DNA of 64,000 bases from Saccharopolyspora erythraea NRRL 2338. Lineage in GTDB: Bacteria > Actinomycetota > Actinomycetes > Mycobacteriales > Pseudonocardiaceae. Positions 7,202-15,171 of this stretch are shown here, one piece after another. The notes below the pieces were generated by a model. The model saw only the letters and a list, made by a program, of their open reading frames with translations. It was not told the DNA's origin and did no database searches. The stretch lies in assembly GCF_000062885.1 (NCBI RefSeq), contig NC_009142.1, positions 8,111,584 through 8,175,583 on the forward strand. Reading direction: 5' to 3'. How positions within the stretch are numbered: the stretch's first letter is position 1; every line of letters starts with the position of its first letter. The translations under genes and the position numbers were made by a program.

Positions 7202-7666
7202 TCAACTCGTCTGCTGCGGACGTGCGGGGGCTCCGGCGGTGAGGGCCGCGAGAGTTTTCCGCAGAACGGCAGCCGTCTCGTCGAGCTCGCTTCGTTCACG
7301 CTCGCGCCAGTCCGCGCTGATGCGGAAGGTGTCTCCGGCGAACCGGGGAAACACGTGGAGATGAACGTGGAACACCTCCTGGGACGCCGCCCTTCCATCG
7401 GCCAGGAACAGGTTGATGCCGTCGCACCGGAGTCCTGATCGGCGAAGAACCCTGGAGAGCCGGTGGCCGACCGCCCAGACCTTCTGGCCGTCTTCCACGT
7501 CGAGGTCTTCGAGACCCACAGCGTGGGTCTTCGGCACCACCAACAGGTGTCCAGGTGTCACCGGTTGAAGGTCCATGAACGCCAGGACCTCGGCGTCGTC
7601 GTGAACAACGCTTGATTCCGCATCCCCGCGCACTATTGCGCAGAACACGCACTCGTCGTCGCTCAT
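7202..7666 (-). CDS. HIT family nucleotide hydrolase/transferase
   Basis: A 154-residue protein starting MSDDECVFCAIVRGD. It has the HIT signature HVHLHVFPR (about residues 100-108; the H-x-H-x-H triad contains the nucleophilic histidine) and FMDLQPVTPGHLLVVPKTHA, the typical nucleotide-binding segment. The CVFC at the N-terminus could be half of a zinc site. HIT proteins hydrolyse AMP-linked or dinucleoside polyphosphate substrates. The gene is antisense to its neighbours and lies wholly between the two 209-bp direct repeats, so it looks inserted relative to the thioredoxin/NHL gene. Confidence 0.9.
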   Translation of the reverse strand: MSDDECVFCAIVRGDAESSVVHDDAEVLAFMDLQPVTPGHLLVVPKTHAVGLEDLDVEDGQKVWAVGHRLSRVLRRSGLRCDGINLFLADGRAASQEVFHVHLHVFPRFAGDTFRISADWRERERSELDETAAVLRKTLAALTAGAPARPQQTS

Positions 7667-7780
7667 GTCGCCCCTCGTGCCCGCCGCGAGTCCGGACCAT
7701 GATCGCAGGCCTGCTGAGCACAAGCCACAGTGATCGCTGGCCGGGCCGTGGCGCGCTGCTCGGCTTTCGACGTTGCCGAT

Positions 7781-7989
7781 CGCGGCCCCACGAGACGGCC
7801 GGCACCCCCTCGGAACAGCACCCGAGGCGGTGTTGTTGACTCCGGGCGTGAGTGCTGAGCAGCAGAAGCGCCGTGCCCGTGTCCGCGCCCCCGAGCTGGT
7901 GGGCCGCCGGTGGCTGAACACCGGTGGCCGCGAGATGTCCCTCCACGACTTCCGCGGCAAGGTCCTGGTCCTGGACTTCTGGACGTTCT
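7781..7989 (+). repeat. 209-bp direct repeat, right copy
   Basis: The intact counterpart of 6982-7190. It contains the promoter region, GTG start and first 47 codons of the thioredoxin/NHL gene and ends at the base before the cysteine codon divergence. Confidence 0.93.
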
Positions 7990-9707
7990 GCTGCATCAAC
8001 TGCCTGCACGTGCTCGACGAGCTGCGTCCGCTGGAGGAGGAGTTCGCCGACGAGGTGGTCGTGGTCGGCGTGCACTCGCCGAAGTTCGAGCACGAGGCCG
8101 ACCCGGACGCGGTCGCCGCCGCCGTGCAGCGCTACGCGGTGCACCACCCGGTCCTCGACGATCCCGAGCTCACGACGTGGCAGCACTACGCCGTCAAGGC
8201 GTGGCCGACGCTGGTCGTGGTCGACCCCGAGGGCTACGTCGTGCACGTCGCCGCGGGTGAGGGCCACGTCGAGACGCTGCGCGGGGTCGTGGCCGAGCTG
8301 GTCGCCGAGCACGACGCCAAGGGCACGCTGCACCGCGGCGACGGCCCCTACGTGCCGGCGGAGACCGAGAACACCACGCTGCGCTTCCCCGCCAAGGTCC
8401 TCCCGCTCGACGGCGGCACGCTCCTGGTTTCCGACTCCGCGCACCACAGCCTCGTCGAGTTCACCGCCGACGGGGAGACCCCGGTGCGCCGCATCGGCTC
8501 CGGCGAGCGCGGGCGGGCCGACGGCGCCGCCGACGAGGCGAGCTTCGCCGAACCCGCCGGGCTGGCGCTGCTGCCCGAGGACGTCGCGGCCGAGGTCGGC
8601 TACGACGTCGTGGTCGCCGACACGGTGAACCACCTGCTGCGCGGTGTCCAGCTCGCCGACGGCGAGGTCGTCACGGTCGCGGGCACCGGCGAGCAGTGGC
8701 GCGACGGCTCCGACGCCGGTCCCGCGCTGGAGACGCCGCTGACCAGCCCGTGGGACGTGGCGTGGTGGGAGCCCGCGGGCGGTGTCGTCATCGCGATGGC
8801 GGGCAACCACACGCTGGGCCTGTTCGATCCGCGCGCCGGGCAGGTGCGGCGGTTCGCGGGCACCACCGTCGAGGGCCTGCGCGACGGTGACGCGGACGAG
8901 GCCTTCTTCGCCCAGACGTCCGGGCTCGCCGACGGCGGCGACCGGCTTTGGCTGGCCGACTCCGAGACGTCGGCGCTGCGCTGGGTGGAGGCCGGCGGCG
9001 ACGGGTTCGCCGTGCGCACGGCCGTCGGGGCCGGGCTGTTCGACTTCGGCCACGCCGACGGCGCGGCCGACCAGGCGCTGTTCCAGCACCCCCTCGGGGT
9101 GGCGGTGCTTCCGGACGGCTCGGTCGCGGTGTGCGACACCTACAACGGCGCGATCCGGCGCTACGACCCGGCCAGCGACGAGGTCTCGACGCTGGCCGAC
9201 CACGTCGCCGAGCCCTCCGGGGCCGCGGTCGTCGACGGTGAGCTGGTGGTGGTCGCCTCTGCCTCGCACCGGCTGGAGCGGCCGGTGCCGCCCGGCGTCG
9301 CGGCCAAGCTCGTGCGCGGCACGTCGCAGCAGGTCAAGCGGCCGGACACGGAGGTCGGGCCGGGTGAGCTGGAGCTGGCCGTGGTGTTCACCCCGCCGCC
9401 GGGGACCAAGCTCGACGACCGCTACGGACCGTCGACGCGGCTGGAGGTCAGCTCCTCACCCGAGGGGCTGCTGGTGGAGGGCGCCGGGGTCGGGACCGAC
9501 CTGAACCGCAGGCTCGTGCTGGCCGACGACATCGCCCACGGCGTGCTGCACGTCGTGGCCCAGGCGGCCAGCTGCGACGACGACCCGTCGGTCGAGCACC
9601 CCGCCTGCCGGCTGACCAGGCAGGACTGGGGCGTGCCGGTGCGGGTGGCCGCGGGTGGCCCGAACCGGCTGCCGCTGGTCATGGGCGGTCTCGACGACGA
9701 GGCGTGA
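7848..9707 (+). CDS. Thioredoxin-like / NHL-repeat protein
   Basis: A 619-residue protein; start chosen at GTG 7848 (VSAEQQKRRARVRAPELVG), since the upstream frame is not protein-like. Residues about 20-165 are a TlpA-type thioredoxin fold: GREMSLHDFRGKVLVLDFW, the redox motif FCCINC with C49-I-N-C52, and the cis-proline segment AVKAWPTLVVVDP. From about 180 to 480 NHL-type beta-propeller repeats follow (DSAHHSLVEF, DTVNHLLRGV, AGNHTLGLFD, DTYNGAIRRYD). This layout matches the NHLRC2-like family, whose bacterial role is unclear. No signal peptide is seen. Its 5' end is duplicated at 6982-7190. Confidence 0.9.
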   Translation: MSAEQQKRRARVRAPELVGRRWLNTGGREMSLHDFRGKVLVLDFWTFCCINCLHVLDELRPLEEEFADEVVVVGVHSPKFEHEADPDAVAAAVQRYAVHHPVLDDPELTTWQHYAVKAWPTLVVVDPEGYVVHVAAGEGHVETLRGVVAELVAEHDAKGTLHRGDGPYVPAETENTTLRFPAKVLPLDGGTLLVSDSAHHSLVEFTADGETPVRRIGSGERGRADGAADEASFAEPAGLALLPEDVAAEVGYDVVVADTVNHLLRGVQLADGEVVTVAGTGEQWRDGSDAGPALETPLTSPWDVAWWEPAGGVVIAMAGNHTLGLFDPRAGQVRRFAGTTVEGLRDGDADEAFFAQTSGLADGGDRLWLADSETSALRWVEAGGDGFAVRTAVGAGLFDFGHADGAADQALFQHPLGVAVLPDGSVAVCDTYNGAIRRYDPASDEVSTLADHVAEPSGAAVVDGELVVVASASHRLERPVPPGVAAKLVRGTSQQVKRPDTEVGPGELELAVVFTPPPGTKLDDRYGPSTRLEVSSSPEGLLVEGAGVGTDLNRRLVLADDIAHGVLHVVAQAASCDDDPSVEHPACRLTRQDWGVPVRVAAGGPNRLPLVMGGLDDEA

Positions 9708-9757
9708 TGTCCCCGCCGGGGTGTCAGGCCCGTGAGGGCGGCAAGTAAACTTTTCGG

Positions 9758-10078
9758 GTGACCGATGCCAAGCTCGAGATCCAGATGCTGCATGACCGGG
9801 TCATGGTGCGGATCTCTCAGGAATCCGGGGAACGTCGCAGCAGTGGCGGCATCGTGATTCCGGCGACCGCCCAGGTGGCCAAGCGGCTGCTCTGGGGCGA
9901 GGTCTTCGGGGTGGGCAGCCACGTGCGCACCGTCAAGGTCGGCGACCAGGTGCTGTTCAACCCCGAGGAGCAGTTCGAGGTCGAGGTCCAGGGCCAGCCC
10001 TACCTGGTGATGCGGGAGCGCGACCTGCACGCCGTCGCGACCGAGCAGACCGAGCAGGGCACCGGCCTGTACCTGTGA
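9758..10078 (+). CDS. GroES-like (Cpn10) protein, orphan
   Basis: A 106-residue protein with a GTG start at 9758. It shows the chaperonin-10 pattern MLHDRVMVRI, a mobile-loop region ESGERRSSGGIVIPATA, GEVFGVGSHV, KVGDQVLFNP and a final MRERDLHAV. Slightly longer than canonical GroES (about 97 residues), with the extra at the C-terminus. No groEL is adjacent and the usual GroES sequence around the mobile loop is degenerate, so it is probably an actinobacterial GroES paralogue rather than the main co-chaperonin. Partner unknown. It lies 50 bp after the thioredoxin/NHL gene and may be co-transcribed. Confidence 0.85.
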   Translation: MTDAKLEIQMLHDRVMVRISQESGERRSSGGIVIPATAQVAKRLLWGEVFGVGSHVRTVKVGDQVLFNPEEQFEVEVQGQPYLVMRERDLHAVATEQTEQGTGLYL

Positions 10079-10218
10079 CCGGCCGTGCACGCGTGGCGTA
10101 GACGGCCCATCGCCCGATCAGCGCCGCAACCGGATCCACTACCGTGGCCGCCGTTCGCCGACCACGTTCGCAGTTCGCTGTCGACCCCCACCGCACGACC
10201 GATCGAGAAGGGGAAGCG

Positions 10219-12294
10219 GTGCCGGATAACCACGAACACCCCAAGGCCGCAGACGCCACCGAGCGGATGCCGGTCGATCGGCCCACGCCGAGCCGACCGG
10301 AGAGCGACGCCGAGAAGACCATGAGGATCTCGGCGGTCCCCGACGAGGCGACCGAGCGGACGCGCCCGGCGACGGACACCCGGACCCAGGTCGTCCCCGA
10401 GTCCGACAACGAGCGGACGCAGAACCTCACCGCGGTCCCGTCGGACTTCCCCGACTTCTCGGCGAGCCAGACCCAGTCGATCCCGGTCTGGTCCGAGGCG
10501 CCGAACAGCCAGCAGCCGCCACCGGTGCCGCCGCGCCCCTCGGCCGAGTCCGGTGACGGCGGTGCCGACAAGCGGCGGGGCCTGGTGCGCGCCGGTATCG
10601 CGGCGGGTGCCGTCGTGGGCGCGCTCGCCCTGCTCTACGTCGGCGACCTCGTGTTCAGCAGCGGCAAGGTTCCGCGCGGCACGGTCGTCGCCGATGTCGC
10701 GATCGGCGGGCTCGACAAGGCGTCGGCGGAGACCGAGCTCCGCGACCGGCTCGGGCCCGGCCTGGGCGAGCCGGTCGAGCTGCGGGCCGGCGACCAGACC
10801 GCGACGATCGACCCGGCGGCCGCCGGGCTGGAGATGGACTGGGCCGAGACCGTCGAGCAGGCGGGCGCCCAGCCGCTGAACCCCTTCACCCGCGTCTCGT
10901 CGCTGTTCACGACCCGCGAGGTGCACCCGGTCAGCCACGGTGACCGGGCCCAGCTCACCCAGGTGCTGGAGCAGGTCAAGCCGCAGCTCGACCGCGCGCC
11001 CGCCGAGGGCGACATCACCTTCGAGGGCGCGAAGCCGGTCCCCAGCGACCCGGTGACCGGCCGCCAGGTCGACCTCCAGGGCGCCACCGACGCGGTGCTC
11101 GCGGGCTGGGCCGAACCGGACCCGGTCGCGTTGCCCTTCACCGAGCAGCCGGTGACCACCACCCGCGAGGGCGTGCAGCGGGCGCTCAACGAGGTGGCCA
11201 AGCCCGCGGTGTCGGCGCCGGTGACGGTGCGCGGCCAGGGCAAGGACGCCACGTTCGCGCCGGAGGCGATCGCCAAGTCGCTGCGCTTCGAGCCCGACGG
11301 CAACGGCGGGCTGAAGCCGGTGGTGGACATGCGGACCGCCGTCGCCGGTGTCGAGCCGCAGCTGGCGAGCACGATCGTGCCCGGCAAGGACGCGCAGATC
11401 GTCCTGGAGGGTGGCGCCCCGGTGGTGAAGCCGTCGACCGACGGCATCGGCATCGACTGGAACAAGAGCTTCGAGCGGCTGCCGGAGATCCTCAAGCAGC
11501 CCGGGAACCGCAGCCTGCAGGCGATCTACGTGCACCAGCCCGCCCGCTTCACCACCGACCAGGCCAACCAGCTCGGCGTCCGCGAGGTGGTCGGCGAGTT
11601 CACCACCGGCGGCTTCGAGCCGGCGTCCGGGGTGAACATCCGGCGCACCGCCGAGCAGGTCAACGGCGCGCTGGTCAAGCCGGGCGAGACGTTCAGCCTC
11701 AACGGGCACACCGGTCCGCGCGGTGCCGCGCAGGGCTACGTCGAGTCGGGCATCATCCAGGACGGCCGTCCCGGCAAGGCCGTCGGCGGCGGCATCTCGC
11801 AGTTCGCCACGACGATCTACAACGCCTCGTACTTCGCGGGCATGCAGGACGTCGAGCACAAGGCGCACAGCTACTACATCAGCCGCTACCCCGCCGGGCG
11901 CGAGGCGACGGTGTTCCAGAGCCCCGACGGCCGCAGCATCATCGACGTGAAGTTCAAGAACACCAGCAAGAGCGGCATCATGATCACCACGCAGTGGACG
12001 CCGTCGTCGATCACGGTGAAGTTCTGGGGCACCAAGCAGTGGGACGTGACCTCTCAGACCGGTGAGCGCACGAACCCGACCCCGCCGCACGAGGTCGTCG
12101 TGCCGCCGGGGCAGCCGTGCAGCCCGAGCAAGGGCACCGGGGGCTTCACCGTCACCGACACCCGCACGCTGCGCGACGTCCACACCGGCGAGGTGCGGAC
12201 CGAGCGGCCGAAGAAGACGGTCTACGAACCGCAGCCGATCGTGCACTGCGGACCGCCGCCGCCCGGTGCGGCCGCGGCCCCGCCACCGCGCTGA
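10219..12294 (+). CDS. VanW family cell-wall protein
   Basis: A 691-residue protein; start GTG 10219 (VPDNHEHPKA) follows the purine-rich AGAAGGGGAAGC. Residues 1-115 are a disordered, charged cytoplasmic region rich in T/E/R, followed by one membrane span (about 118-140, AGIAAGAVVGALALLYVG). The extracytoplasmic part contains two putative peptidoglycan-binding (PG_binding_4-like) repeats (about 160-300 and 320-450). The VanW domain spans about 475-610 (RRTAEQVNGALVKPGETFSL, then GGGISQFATTIYNASYFAG). The C-terminus is Pro-rich. VanW proteins accompany vancomycin resistance clusters and occur widely in actinobacteria; a role in envelope remodelling is likely but unproven. A strong terminator follows. 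Confidence 0.92.
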   Translation: MPDNHEHPKAADATERMPVDRPTPSRPESDAEKTMRISAVPDEATERTRPATDTRTQVVPESDNERTQNLTAVPSDFPDFSASQTQSIPVWSEAPNSQQPPPVPPRPSAESGDGGADKRRGLVRAGIAAGAVVGALALLYVGDLVFSSGKVPRGTVVADVAIGGLDKASAETELRDRLGPGLGEPVELRAGDQTATIDPAAAGLEMDWAETVEQAGAQPLNPFTRVSSLFTTREVHPVSHGDRAQLTQVLEQVKPQLDRAPAEGDITFEGAKPVPSDPVTGRQVDLQGATDAVLAGWAEPDPVALPFTEQPVTTTREGVQRALNEVAKPAVSAPVTVRGQGKDATFAPEAIAKSLRFEPDGNGGLKPVVDMRTAVAGVEPQLASTIVPGKDAQIVLEGGAPVVKPSTDGIGIDWNKSFERLPEILKQPGNRSLQAIYVHQPARFTTDQANQLGVREVVGEFTTGGFEPASGVNIRRTAEQVNGALVKPGETFSLNGHTGPRGAAQGYVESGIIQDGRPGKAVGGGISQFATTIYNASYFAGMQDVEHKAHSYYISRYPAGREATVFQSPDGRSIIDVKFKNTSKSGIMITTQWTPSSITVKFWGTKQWDVTSQTGERTNPTPPHEVVVPPGQPCSPSKGTGGFTVTDTRTLRDVHTGEVRTERPKKTVYEPQPIVHCGPPPPGAAAAPPPR

Positions 12295-12301
12295 CGGAAA
12301 C

Positions 12302-12339
12302 CGTCGAAGGCCCCCTCGTTCGCGAGGGGGCCTTCGACG
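12302..12339. terminator. Strong hairpin terminator after the VanW gene
   Basis: Perfect 17-bp inverted repeat (left arm 12302-12318, right arm 12323-12339) with a TTCG loop, starting eight bases after the VanW stop. It has no long T tract, as is common in actinomycetes. It may also end transcripts coming from the cupin gene on the other strand. Confidence 0.85.
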
Positions 12340-12362
12340 TTCTTGCGGGGCGACGCCCGCGG

Positions 12363-12722
12363 TCACTCCGCTGGCGTGGCGTAGGTGGCGGCGGCGGTCC
12401 AGTCGATGGCGACGAAGTCCTCGTCGCCGACGACCCAGGCGTCGTGGCCGGGGCTGATCACGGCGCACTCGCCGACGCCGATGTCGGCTTCCTGGCCGTC
12501 GTCCATCCGGATGTGGATGCGGCCCGAAAGCACGTACGTGGTGTGCGGCTGCTGGCAGCTGTCGGTGCCCGCGATCGGCTTCACGTCGTTGGACCAACGC
12601 CAGCCGGGGTGCATGACCACGCGGCCGACCGTCACACCGGGCAGCTCCACGACCCCCAGCTCACCGTGGCCGAACGTGCGCCTCTCGTCCGGCTTGTCCA
12701 GGTGCTTGACTTCGAGCGTCAT
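12363..12722 (-). CDS. Cupin domain protein
   Basis: A 119-residue single-domain cupin starting MTLEVKHLDKPDERR, preceded by GGAGGAGG/GGGAAGG purine tracts. The beta-barrel motifs are recognisable: GRVVMHPGWRWSNDVKPIAG, then the HTTYVLSGRIHIRM strand pair and the PGHDAWVVGDEDFVAIDW motif 2. A complete H-x-H pair is not evident in motif 1 (HPGW only), so metal binding is uncertain. Relatives are annotated as generic cupins with regulatory or isomerase-like roles. The gene is monocistronic and convergent with the VanW gene. Confidence 0.85.
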   Translation of the reverse strand: MTLEVKHLDKPDERRTFGHGELGVVELPGVTVGRVVMHPGWRWSNDVKPIAGTDSCQQPHTTYVLSGRIHIRMDDGQEADIGVGECAVISPGHDAWVVGDEDFVAIDWTAAATYATPAE

Positions 12723-12800
12723 CCTTCCCGCCTCCTCCGGTCGGGGACACACGGTCCACACTGCGACCGGTCGGCGGGATGCGTACAGGGTCCAAGTACA

Positions 12801-12836
12801 CCGGCGCGGCACGACCGTGAGGCCGTGCCGCGCCGG
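12801..12836. terminator. Hairpin terminator after the first PhoX gene
   Basis: CCGGCGCGGCACG (12801-12813) pairs perfectly with 12824-12836 around a 10-base loop, and flanking CCAAG/CTTGG can extend the stem. It lies 18 bp after the PhoX stop on the minus strand and upstream of the cupin gene. Confidence 0.8.
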
Positions 12837-12854
12837 GCTTGGAGGGTGGTCAGA

Positions 12855-14924
12855 TCAACGGCGGCCGATCTCGCCGCCGCCCGTGCGCCACACCGCGACC
12901 ACGGACGGACGCGGGCGCGAGTTGCCGCCGTCCGGCCAGTGCGAGGTGGGGTTCTGCGGGTCCTCGGCGTCCTCGCCCGGGTGCTGGACGCAGACCGTGA
13001 CGACCTCGTCGGTGACGACCGGTCCGCAGGTCTCGGCGCCGACCGGCACCGTCAGGAACTGCTTGACCTTGCCGCGCTCGGGGCCGTCGACCGGCACCGC
13101 GAACAGCCCGTCGTTGGAGTCCAGCGCGTTGCCGTCGGTGGAGATCCACAGGTTGCCGTGCCGGTCGAAGGCGACGTTGTCCGGGCACGAGATCGGGCTG
13201 ACCTGCGACTTGTCGAAGCCGCCGAAGTAAGTGCCGGGGTCGTTGGGGTCGCCGCAGACCAGCAGCAGGTTCCAGCGGAACTTCGTGCCGGTGGTGTCGT
13301 CGTCGAGCTCCAGGACGTGGCCGTGCTTGTTGCCGACCCGCGGGTTGGACTCGTCGGCGCCGGCGTTGCCCGCCGAGCCGCGGTTGGTGTTGTTGGTCAG
13401 CGCGCAGTAGATGCGGCCGTTGACCGGGTTGGGCTCGATGTCCTCGGGCCGGTCCATCTTGGTCGCGCCGACCGCGTCGGCGGCCAGGCGGGTGAAGACG
13501 TAGACCTCCTCGGCGGTGAAGCCGGGCACGAACGACTTCTTGCCGCTGGCCAGCGGCAGCCACTCGCCGGCACCGTCGAAGTGGCCGTCGGCGGGCAGCT
13601 TGCCGGAGCCGTCGATCTCACCCGCCGGGCTGTTGCCGGTGAACTTGGCGACGTAGAGGGTGCCGTCGTCCAGCAGCGACATGTTGTGCCGGCGGGCGAG
13701 GGCGCTGGTGCCCCCCTTGATCCGGCCGTTGGAGACGAACTTGTAGATGTAGTCGAAGCGCTCGTCGTCACCGGAGTACGCGACGACCCGGCCGTCCTCG
13801 GCGACCTTGATCGACGCGGTCTCGTGCTTGAACCGGCCCAGCGCGGTGTGCTTGACCGGCTTGGACTTCGGGTCGTGCGGGTCGATCTCGACGATCCAGC
13901 CGAAGCGGTTCGGCTCGTTGGGCTCGCGGGCGATGTCCCAGCGCTTGTCGAAGCGCTCCCACTTGCGGTCGCTCTCGGTGCCCTTGAGGCCGTAGCGCGC
14001 GAGCCGCTCCTTGGCCACCGGGTCGGTGACGCTGTCGGCGTTGGCGAAGTACTGGTTGAAGTTCTCCTCGCCGGAGAGCACCGTGCCCCACGGCGTCACG
14101 CTGCCGGAGCAGTTGTTCTGGGTGCCGAAGACCTTCGTCCCGGCCGGGTCGGCCGAGGTCTTGAGCAGGTCGCTGCCCGCGGCCGGACCGCGCACCTCGA
14201 ACTCGGTGTTCAGCGTGATGCGGCGGTTGTAGCGGCTCGGCTTGGGCCGGAATCCCCCGCCGCGCTCCCGCTCGACGGCCACGACCGACAGGCCGTGCGC
14301 GGCCCACGCGATGCGCACCTGCTCCTCGGTCGGGTTGTTCTCGTCGTAGGCGGGGAACATGTGCGTCTCGGTGGTGTACTCGTGGTTCACCACCATCAGG
14401 TTCTCGCGGCCGCCGGCGTCCAGCGGGATCAGCCCGGCGAAGTCGTTGTTGTAGCCGAACTGCTTCTCCTGCGCGGCGGCCGTCTGCGCGTTGAAGTCGA
14501 ACTCCGGCGCGCCCTCCAGCACCGGGTCGCCCCAGCGGATGACGATCCCCTGCTCGTAGCCCTCGGGGATGACCACGGCGTCCTGGGTGTTCGGGGCGAC
14601 GGGCGCGAAGTCGGTGCCGGGCACGGCGCCGCGGGCGGGGCCGCCCTGCTGCGCGGGTGCGGCGGGCTGGGCGGCGGCGCCGCTGCCGAGCGCGGACGCC
14701 GCGCCGACCGACAGCGCGAGCACGCCGCCGGCCTTGAGCGCGCCGCGGCGGCTCAGCACGCTCGCGACGATGTCACCGAAGTAGGCGTTGTCAGAGGTGT
14801 TGGGCGCTTCGTGCGCGCAGGCGTTTCCGCAGCGGAACCGGCAGGTCACCGACGAGCGGCTGGCCGAGTGGTTGGACAGAAGGGGGAGCGGGACGACCCG
14901 CCCGCTGTCCGGTCGGGAAGACAA
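12855..14924 (-). CDS. PhoX-family alkaline phosphatase, Tat-exported
   Basis: A 689-residue protein. The TTG start at 14924 is preceded by GGAGG at a five-base distance. Like other PhoX proteins it has an N-terminal conserved stretch (CRFRCGNACAHEAPNTSDN) before a twin-arginine signal (SRRGALKAG at about residues 58-66, then a hydrophobic GGVLALSVGAAS). The mature part shows the DUF839/PhoX landmarks: GIVIRWGDPVLEGAPEFDF, FNNCSGS-like NNCSGSVTPWGTVLSGEENF, FGWIVEIDPHDP, and FDKSQVSPISCPDNVAFD near the C-terminus. PhoX enzymes are calcium/iron-dependent phosphomonoesterases used for phosphate scavenging. A paralogue lies at 19815, also on the minus strand. Confidence 0.93.
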   Translation of the reverse strand: MSSRPDSGRVVPLPLLSNHSASRSSVTCRFRCGNACAHEAPNTSDNAYFGDIVASVLSRRGALKAGGVLALSVGAASALGSGAAAQPAAPAQQGGPARGAVPGTDFAPVAPNTQDAVVIPEGYEQGIVIRWGDPVLEGAPEFDFNAQTAAAQEKQFGYNNDFAGLIPLDAGGRENLMVVNHEYTTETHMFPAYDENNPTEEQVRIAWAAHGLSVVAVERERGGGFRPKPSRYNRRITLNTEFEVRGPAAGSDLLKTSADPAGTKVFGTQNNCSGSVTPWGTVLSGEENFNQYFANADSVTDPVAKERLARYGLKGTESDRKWERFDKRWDIAREPNEPNRFGWIVEIDPHDPKSKPVKHTALGRFKHETASIKVAEDGRVVAYSGDDERFDYIYKFVSNGRIKGGTSALARRHNMSLLDDGTLYVAKFTGNSPAGEIDGSGKLPADGHFDGAGEWLPLASGKKSFVPGFTAEEVYVFTRLAADAVGATKMDRPEDIEPNPVNGRIYCALTNNTNRGSAGNAGADESNPRVGNKHGHVLELDDDTTGTKFRWNLLLVCGDPNDPGTYFGGFDKSQVSPISCPDNVAFDRHGNLWISTDGNALDSNDGLFAVPVDGPERGKVKQFLTVPVGAETCGPVVTDEVVTVCVQHPGEDAEDPQNPTSHWPDGGNSRPRPSVVAVWRTGGGEIGRR

Positions 14925-15171
14925 GCGGACCTCCAGTGGTGCAGTCGGGAACGATCAGCACGCTATGCAGATCAGGCGAGGACTCCCGGACCGGAAGGTG
15001 AACGAACATCAAACTCATGACGCAGAGTTGCCGCCGCCCCAGCAGGAGATCACTCAACGGGATGCACTGATCACTGATCGGAATCGGCGATCCGCCTTAG
15101 TGAACGTTGCGTATCCAATTCGACCGTCGTAGCCTTCAGAGGACGAACCGTTCTCTAGGGGGCGATGGCGG

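Noticed and set aside
7296-9269. Long minus-strand frame across the HIT and thioredoxin/NHL genes
   Set aside because: It is antisense to a clearly recognised NHL protein and is composed of GC-bias residues (R, G, V, D, H) without motifs.
12117-15020. Long plus-strand frame antisense to the cupin and first PhoX genes
   Set aside because: It is a mirror of high third-position GC in the real minus-strand genes and shows no family motif or start signal.
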